Shown here one piece after another: positions 6,887-11,344 of a DNA stretch of 11,344 bases. The notes below the pieces were generated by a model, which was given only the letters and a program-made list of their open reading frames with translations, did not search any database and was not told where the DNA came from. Source of the stretch: JACZSB01 sp965372015 (GTDB lineage: Bacteria > Fidelibacterota > Marinisomatia > SCGC-AAA003-L08 > TS1B11); assembly GCA_965372015.1 (NCBI GenBank), contig CBDVAP010000099.1, positions 1 through 11,344 of the forward strand, given 5' to 3'. Within the stretch, counting starts at the first letter, position 1. The number at the start of each line of letters is the position of its first letter. The position numbers and the translations under genes are program-made.

Positions 6887-7027
6887 CCCCAAATGTCTAA
6901 AGAGCTTTGAACCGATACAGATATATTGATATCACACGCCAGCTGGCCGTACCCCCCCTTGATCGAAATTCAATAGATCATCGATGACCCATAATAAACA
7001 TATCAAGCGTTGGAAGGCATGGCCCAA
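6887..7027 (+). other. Leader region of the exported-protein gene
   Basis: About 140 bp between the transposase remnant and the next plus-strand gene. It includes the 10-bp palindrome TCATCGATGA (6978-6987) and a GGAAGG ribosome site at 7012-7017. Possible -10 boxes (TATATT near 6921; CATAAT near 6990) lack a well-placed -35, so no promoter is called. Confidence 0.35.
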
Positions 7028-7960
7028 ATGAGACGTTTTCCATGGAAAGTTGTGGAGGTTCTTTTGTTACTGACTCAATGCATAGGCAGCACCAATCTTG
7101 CTAAAGCACCCGCCCATAGTGCTATAGGAGAGAAATTCACCGAACTAACTAAGAGCACAGTCTATAATTTGGTTGGCGAAGTCGAAGTCAAGTTCGATAC
7201 TTATCACACTCAGGGAATCTTGAAAATTGGAGAATACTATTACTTGAGCTCCGTCGAGGTAACGGAGGCTCGCAGAAGACTTGAACAACCGGATGAGGAA
7301 GGGTACTATCGAACGCCAGGAAAGGGCATTGGACATCTTTTTAAAATCGATGCCAACGGCAACCTTATAAAAGATTTGCAGCTGATTGATGAAGGGAGGT
7401 ACCACCCAAGCGGAATCGATTTTGATGGCACCCACATTTGGATCGGATTGGCTGCCTACCGACCCCATAGTGAAGCCATAATATATAGGGTCGATGTTGA
7501 CCAGATGGAGGCGGAGGAGATTTTCAGTGTGCAGGATCACATTGGGGGTCTGGTTTATGACCGGGACGCGAATCTTCTGTACGGGCTAAGCTGGGGATCG
7601 CGCAGAATTTATTGCTGGACACCGGAGGGCTCGGAGCAATATCGATACGACAATCCCAGCCATTATGTGGACTTTCAGGATGCCAAGTACGTTGGCGCCA
7701 ACAAGATGATTGCCAGTGGGATGAATAAATTGGACTTTGGTACTGGTGGACTGGAAGATATCCGGGAGTTTGGCGGGATGGCCCTCATTGACTTGCCCAC
7801 TGGGAAGATAGTCCACGAAGTACCTATCATGATCTACCAGGATGGTGAGACGGTGATGACACATAATCCCATGGATGTAGAAGTAACTGCTGGGCACTTA
7901 AATTTTTATTTTGCTCCAGAGGATAATAGAACTACCATTTATATTTATCAACCGCGCTAG
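7028..7960 (+). CDS. Exported protein of unknown function, DUF6454-like
   Basis: A 310-residue protein that I assign tentatively to the uncharacterised DUF6454 family. The N-terminus looks like a signal peptide: MRRFPWK, then the hydrophobic VVEVLLLLTQCIG (8-20), with possible cleavage after STNLA. Cys18 is preceded by Gln, so it is not a good lipobox. The mature part is rich in short beta strands and aromatic repeats: TVYNLVGEVEVKFDTYHTQG, YYYLSSVEV, GHLFKID, GIDFDGTHIWIG, IGGLVYDRDANLLYGLSWGSR, and a final NFYFAPEDNRTTIYIYQ. That is the texture of a propeller-type periplasmic protein. The frame is open back to TTG 7010 and also has ATG 7019, but GGAAGG at 7012-7017 is correctly spaced only for ATG 7028. 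It stands alone on the plus strand, between the transposase remnant and a convergent gene, so the context gives no function. Binding of a sugar or phosphate compound is possible but unsupported. Confidence 0.8.
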   Translation: MRRFPWKVVEVLLLLTQCIGSTNLAKAPAHSAIGEKFTELTKSTVYNLVGEVEVKFDTYHTQGILKIGEYYYLSSVEVTEARRRLEQPDEEGYYRTPGKGIGHLFKIDANGNLIKDLQLIDEGRYHPSGIDFDGTHIWIGLAAYRPHSEAIIYRVDVDQMEAEEIFSVQDHIGGLVYDRDANLLYGLSWGSRRIYCWTPEGSEQYRYDNPSHYVDFQDAKYVGANKMIASGMNKLDFGTGGLEDIREFGGMALIDLPTGKIVHEVPIMIYQDGETVMTHNPMDVEVTAGHLNFYFAPEDNRTTIYIYQPR

Positions 7961-8054
7961 TTGCTTGCTAATGGACTTAATAACTGGTTTTTTTCGCAGT
8001 ATAGAAATCCCTCATTAGATCTTATACAGATATGGGGTACAGGTCACCATGTCC

Positions 8055-8092
8055 CTAGAATAGGAACACAAAATACCAATTGGCAATTCTAG
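8055..8092. terminator. Weak candidate bidirectional terminator between convergent genes
   Basis: CTAGAAT (8055-8061) and ATTCTAG (8086-8092) form a 7-bp perfect inverted repeat around a 24-nt loop that itself contains CCAATTGG. On the plus strand it is followed by a T-rich run (CTTTATTTT). The stem is AT-rich and the loop is large, so this is a weak call for the 205-bp convergent gap; no better hairpin was seen. Confidence 0.25.
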
Positions 8093-8152
8093 ACTCTTTA
8101 TTTTCCAACTTTCAAATTTCAAATCCCATACCTTTTAGATAAAGTTCTTCTC

Positions 8153-8164
8153 TCACAATTGTGA
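8153..8164. repeat. 12-bp perfect palindrome at the end of the SurA-like gene
   Basis: TCACAATTGTGA lies one base beyond the stop codon of the SurA-like gene. It is a perfect palindrome without a loop, more like a protein-binding site than a terminator. No function can be assigned. Confidence 0.35.
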
Positions 8165-8165
8165 A

Positions 8166-9557
8166 TTACCTGAATTCCATTAAAGGTGGCACAGCTAACT
8201 GCCGCGCAATATCACTATTCCAGTGAACTAACATAGGAATACCAGTCAGCTCTATAGTTTCTAATAGATTATGATTTATTCTAATATTTGCATCCCCACG
8301 TAACTCCATAATTTTACCAGCCATCCTACCTGGACTAGCCAATGCTGTATCTGTCTCTGCCAAAATTGCAACCCCTTTCAGATACAGAAAATATCGAGCC
8401 CATGCCTGTGTGTCTTTTTTAACCCGCTTAGTCGATTCCAAACCCAGCTGCTTAGCTCGCTCTGATAAATAGTGATCACGCACTGCTGCTTTCAAAAACT
8501 GTGTAAGGGTATTTTGTAAATCCTCGGAACCTTTCGTTTTGAATTTAAAATTGTATCTCTTTATAATGTTCAGCACATCCTTACCTGTCCAGATAAAATC
8601 CGGCGTTTCTACTACAACCAGTTCTAAATTATAGTCAAGAGCAAAATGGTCTTCCTCCCCAATACCGGGTGTATGAGGGACTAATTTTTCTGAACTATTG
8701 CTATAATTCTTCTCAAGATATCTTGACACTTCAAGAAATCCAACAGCTCTTTGTTTTATCTTTAATTGTGTTAGCATTCTATCAACATATTCATTCGCTA
8801 ACCGTTTTTCATTGCGTGCTTGGAGTACTTTTCTTACAGTTTGGCGCTTCGAAATAAACCCATATTCAGTTAAAATTGCGTCTTTTATTATTCCCTTTAG
8901 AGCAAATATCAGAAACACATTGTTTAATTGCACTATATCTGAGGATTCACCTAACTTCAATTGGTAGGCAATGTTTTCAATTTCAAGCGGTACCGTTCCA
9001 TCTCCCCATTGAAATAATGTTCTTTTATAGCGTATGAAGGGGTTATTTGTTGATTCTTCCACCAACTTGTTAAATACTTTTCCTGAGTCAATTGATTTTC
9101 GCCACTTTTCTGCAATAGCTCGATTTTCAGTAAATATTGTCTCAATTGTTAATTCCTGAATTGCTTGCTGAATAGCCAGCTTGATATCTTCCGTATCGGG
9201 TTCCGCACGGTTCCTAATTTTCTCATAGAATAGTTCCCTAATAAGTGCTTGTTGCTTAACAAAATTCATTGCATCTTTGTAATCCGACGCAGACACCAAA
9301 CCTTCTTTCTCAGCCCATTGACTCACAACCAGCTCATCAATCAATATATCCAAAACCCGTTTATTCAGTCCCTTCAATTTGTTAAATTCTGGTAGGAGCG
9401 TTAACTCTAATCGGTTCACCAATTCTTGTCTAGTAATTGCAATGCCATTCACACTAGCTACCATTTCAGGCGCTATTGGATCCTTATTTTCCGTACAACC
9501 AATTATTAAAAGAGGTGCAAATAGTTGGAGATTACGTAGATGCTTTAGAATAGACAT
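8166..9557 (-). CDS. SurA/PrsA-like peptidyl-prolyl isomerase lipoprotein
   Basis: Predicted envelope chaperone that would help outer-membrane or secreted proteins fold. It is 463 residues long. The lipoprotein signal ends in the lipobox IIGC (18-21), with Thr at +2, which favours the outer membrane. Residues 31-46 (EMVASVNGIAITRQEL) open a SurA-N-like helical chaperone domain reaching about 115. A parvulin-like segment spans about 120-223, including FQWGDGTVPLEIENIAYQL, KLGESSDIVQ and VFLIFALKG, which follow the parvulin pattern of a gly-rich turn, an A-x-x-L helix, L-x-x-GE-S, and a hydrophobic last strand. The second half (about 224-463) is charged, helical and not recognised. ATG 9557 has no Shine-Dalgarno site, only an AT-rich leader. 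The gene is co-directional with the PorV-like gene but separated by 389 bp. Isomerase activity is uncertain because catalytic parvulin residues cannot be confirmed by eye. Confidence 0.72.
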   Translation of the reverse strand: MSILKHLRNLQLFAPLLIIGCTENKDPIAPEMVASVNGIAITRQELVNRLELTLLPEFNKLKGLNKRVLDILIDELVVSQWAEKEGLVSASDYKDAMNFVKQQALIRELFYEKIRNRAEPDTEDIKLAIQQAIQELTIETIFTENRAIAEKWRKSIDSGKVFNKLVEESTNNPFIRYKRTLFQWGDGTVPLEIENIAYQLKLGESSDIVQLNNVFLIFALKGIIKDAILTEYGFISKRQTVRKVLQARNEKRLANEYVDRMLTQLKIKQRAVGFLEVSRYLEKNYSNSSEKLVPHTPGIGEEDHFALDYNLELVVVETPDFIWTGKDVLNIIKRYNFKFKTKGSEDLQNTLTQFLKAAVRDHYLSERAKQLGLESTKRVKKDTQAWARYFLYLKGVAILAETDTALASPGRMAGKIMELRGDANIRINHNLLETIELTGIPMLVHWNSDIARQLAVPPLMEFR

Positions 9558-9946
9558 TCTAAAATATTATATACTGTATTGCTCAATACTTAAGATTCAT
9601 TCAATCAACTTAGTATTCAATGGGCTCCTTATTAAATAGGAATAAATATATGTTTTTCGTTTTCTTACTTGCTAAATCCTGGACCTGCTCTCAGAACACT
9701 ATAGGCTGTTGTATTTCAAATTTATTTTATAGAGAGTAAGCGGAACGAAAGGTAGACACCATTAGAGGTACTGCTGCTGACAAGAATGTTTAGTTAATCG
9801 ATCAGCACTTTCAAATTTTGCCCTAACATGCAAAATGAATGGGAAGCCTGGTGCTTAAACCCGGAGCTACATATTATGAAGGATTCCAGCACGGTTATTC
9901 TATTTCAGGGTTGTAAAAAAACAACTATTCAAATAAAGAAGACATA
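9558..9946. other. 389-bp AT-rich intergenic region
   Basis: No gene, RNA or array is recognisable on either strand. A weak hairpin with a T-rich loop (about 9910-9926, AGTTGT / ACAACC on the minus strand) lies just after the PorV-like gene but is too weak to call a terminator. The part next to the SurA-like gene holds TATAAT (9570-9565 on the minus strand) 8 nt before its ATG, without a proper -35. The region must contain the end of one transcript and probably the promoter of the next. Confidence 0.45.
9576..9589. repeat. Short palindrome upstream of the SurA-like gene
   Basis: GTATTG-CT-CAATAC is an inverted repeat with 6-bp arms, 19 bp upstream of ATG 9557 and just beyond the TATAAT-like box. 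It resembles the outer arms (GTATTGT/ACAATAC) of the operator at 6415-6440 but lacks the GTMTAKAC core, so it is probably a separate site or chance. Confidence 0.3.
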
Positions 9947-11017
9947 TTAAAACTCTATAGCAATAGAGAATCTAGTCACGTTTATCAATCTCCCAAAGTC
10001 AGAGTAAGCATAGTCCAAAATGATTCTCGAGCCGTCCCCAAGATTAAGATTTATTCCTCCGCCGCCAGTAAATCCCTCCTCCGAATTATCCTTAAAAATG
10101 GAATTATAGCCTAGTCTGATTGCCGCATAATCATAAAACATGTATTCCATTCCTGCATTGACGCTTTCGGCGTTATCACTGGGATTGAAGGCCTCAATAG
10201 TGACTGTCATACGGCTGCTTCTGACTTTTAATATATCCATTGCAATTCCAGCTCTAAAAGCTAACGGTAAATCAAAACTGCCAGTCTGAAGTTCAGAAAC
10301 AATTCTATCATTGCTACCGTCCTTATCGAGGGCCGGGTCTACTAGAATGATGAGGTCTCTACCCCTCATTTTCATTTTTTGCCCGAAATTCGTTATGGTG
10401 GCTCCAATTCGTAATCCGGAATAATTAGTAATAAAGAGCGTTCCCACGTCAAAACCAAAGGCATTAGCCGATTCATTATAAATTTGAGAGCGCACAAATT
10501 TTCCGTTAAACCCAATGGAAAAACGATCGGTAAGATTAATGGCGTAAGTCAAGCCTAGCGATAAATCTCCCGCGCTAAAGAATTCCCCCGTACCCTCCGG
10601 ATCTTCGATAGTCCGTATTTCCATATCGTCATGGGTTAAAGAAGTGATGTTAAGACCGAGGGCGCCAAAGCGACTTAAAGGAATTAACATTGCTCCCCAG
10701 TCAAATCTCGTGTCAGCTATCAATTCGGCATGCATAAGAGCAACTTGCCACTTTTGCAATCGAGAAATACCCGCAGGGTTCCAATAGATAGCTGTAAGAT
10801 CATTGGAAACGGCAACAAATGCTCCTCCCATAGCTGCGGCCCGGGCACCAATATCAATGCCAAGAAAGGCCGCGCTACTTGTTCCCACTTTGGTAATATC
10901 TTGATTATAAACTGGATTCACAATAACCAAAGTGGTCAAAAAGTAAATTAACGAAATCCTACTCAACACACGCTCCCTGGCAGAGTGGATATATCCCATT
11001 TTATATACTGCGCCCAT
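9947..11017 (-). CDS. PorV/PorQ-family outer-membrane beta-barrel protein
   Basis: Outer-membrane barrel protein of the PorV/PorQ (UPF0164, FadL-like) family. In Bacteroidota, PorV shuttles type IX secretion cargo at the outer membrane; many FCB phyla carry several paralogues of uncertain role. The mature N-terminus shows the family hallmark: FLGIDIGARAAAMGGAFVAV followed by DLTAIYWNPAGISRL. Alternating hydrophobic strands run through the rest, and the C-terminus ends in an aromatic strand (RFSIAIEF), as usual for barrels. The frame opens at ATG 11017 (356 residues), but a TTG at 10966 has GGGAG 6 nt upstream and would begin directly at a clean signal peptide (SRISLIYFLTTLVIVNPVYNQ), giving 339 residues. 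I favour that shorter form biologically. The gene starts 31 bp after the secreted-protein gene, a common FCB arrangement of cargo and PorV-like partner. A specific T9SS role is not proven. Confidence 0.85.
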   Translation of the reverse strand: MGAVYKMGYIHSARERVLSRISLIYFLTTLVIVNPVYNQDITKVGTSSAAFLGIDIGARAAAMGGAFVAVSNDLTAIYWNPAGISRLQKWQVALMHAELIADTRFDWGAMLIPLSRFGALGLNITSLTHDDMEIRTIEDPEGTGEFFSAGDLSLGLTYAINLTDRFSIGFNGKFVRSQIYNESANAFGFDVGTLFITNYSGLRIGATITNFGQKMKMRGRDLIILVDPALDKDGSNDRIVSELQTGSFDLPLAFRAGIAMDILKVRSSRMTVTIEAFNPSDNAESVNAGMEYMFYDYAAIRLGYNSIFKDNSEEGFTGGGGINLNLGDGSRIILDYAYSDFGRLINVTRFSIAIEF

Positions 11018-11048
11018 CAGGTGTTTAGGCCCATTTGTTCGTTATGAT

Positions 11049-11344
11049 TCACTTAATTATTGCGAACTTTCCGATTTTTTCTCCTAGTCCCTTAGCATAT
11101 ACGTGATATACATAGATGCCAAATGCCACGTCTAAACCCTCCCTGGTCCTTAAGTCCCAGGAAGAGGTTGAGTTTTCAATGGAACTCTCATGTTCAATCA
11201 CATCAACCAGATCACCTCTGATAGTATAGATTCGGATGGTAGCATATTGTGGCAAATGGATAAAATCAATCCGCCGCTCGCCCCGACTCCCTATGCCGGC
11301 TGAAGTTGTCTGCTTTCGCTCCCATGAGGCCACTGCAATGTAGG
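11049..11344 (-). CDS. C-terminal end of a secreted protein with FlgD/T9SS-like terminal domain (5' end beyond window)
   Basis: The reading frame stays open to the window edge, so the gene is 5'-truncated; about 98 C-terminal residues are visible. They have the form of the Ig-like FlgD/T9SS type A C-terminal domain: FIHLPQYATIRIYTIRGDLV, an acidic linker, SWDLRTREGLDVAFGIYVYHV, then GEKIGKFAIIK. The pattern of strand I-R-I-Y, turn W-D-L-R, strand G-I-Y-V-Y and a final G-K-F-A-I-I-K is typical of large extracellular proteins in Marinimicrobia-like and other FCB genomes. There the domain acts as, or resembles, an export and anchoring signal. A PorV-like gene follows 31 bp downstream, consistent with a secretion partnership. 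The function of the missing N-terminal part cannot be told. Confidence 0.8.
   Translation of the reverse strand, partial: YIAVASWERKQTTSAGIGSRGERRIDFIHLPQYATIRIYTIRGDLVDVIEHESSIENSTSSWDLRTREGLDVAFGIYVYHVYAKGLGEKIGKFAIIK

Noticed and set aside
7981..7997. T run (GGTTTTTTT) after the DUF6454-like gene as a terminator
   Set aside because: No GC-rich stem precedes the T run.
9576..9589. Second site for the iol regulator
   Set aside because: It shares the GTATTG/CAATAC arms with the operator at 6415-6440 but lacks the GTMTAKAC core and has a 2-bp instead of a 12-bp spacer.
9558..9600. TATAAT just upstream of the SurA-like gene as a promoter
   Set aside because: It lies 8 nt before the ATG and no -35 box is found at 16-18 bp; in AT-rich DNA the match is easily due to chance.
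1..11344. CRISPR array, tRNA, rRNA or phage defence system
   Set aside because: No regularly spaced repeats, cloverleaf sequences or defence-type proteins were seen; all large frames are explained by catabolic, transport or envelope families.

Overview
The window has two parts that differ in composition and style, separated by a decayed insertion-sequence remnant. The probable host is a Gram-negative bacterium of the Fibrobacterota-Chlorobiota-Bacteroidota (FCB) group. A Candidatus Marinimicrobia-like lineage fits best, because of the PorV/PorQ-type outer-membrane protein, the adjacent secreted protein ending in a FlgD/T9SS-like C-terminal domain, and the SurA-like lipoprotein. This placement is inference from protein style; no marker gene is present.

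Left part (1 to about 6465, all minus strand, GC-rich). This is a catabolic operon read from right to left: a GntR/LacI hybrid regulator, then a zinc dehydrogenase (IolM-like), a creatininase-fold hydrolase (IolN-like), a TIM-barrel epimerase (IolO-like), a two-domain sugar ABC ATPase, and an RbsC-type permease cut by the window edge. The iolM-iolN-iolO set matches the alternative inositol pathway described in Thermotoga maritima. There scyllo-inosose is oxidised to a diketo-inositol, the ring is opened hydrolytically, and 5-keto-L-gluconate is epimerised to D-tagaturonate. Here these enzymes sit with a ribose/inositol (CUT2) type importer. The first enzyme (inositol 2-dehydrogenase, IolG) and the periplasmic binding protein are not in the window and may lie beyond position 1. 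A clear sigma70-like promoter stands in front of the regulator. A palindrome with the exact GTMTAKAC core of GntR-family operators abuts its -10 box, so the operon is probably autoregulated and induced by a pathway sugar.

Middle (6466 to 8165). This holds about 560 bp without an intact gene, including the degraded 3' end of an IS3-family transposase (plus strand, about 6746-6886, two in-frame stops). After it comes one plus-strand gene (7028-7960) for an exported protein resembling the uncharacterised DUF6454 family. It converges on the next gene across about 205 bp.

Right part (8166 to 11344, minus strand, AT-rich). In transcription order it holds the C-terminal end of a large secreted protein, a PorV/PorQ-family beta-barrel protein 31 bp downstream, a 389-bp gene-free stretch, and a SurA/parvulin-like lipoprotein. 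Together these suggest an envelope and secretion module.
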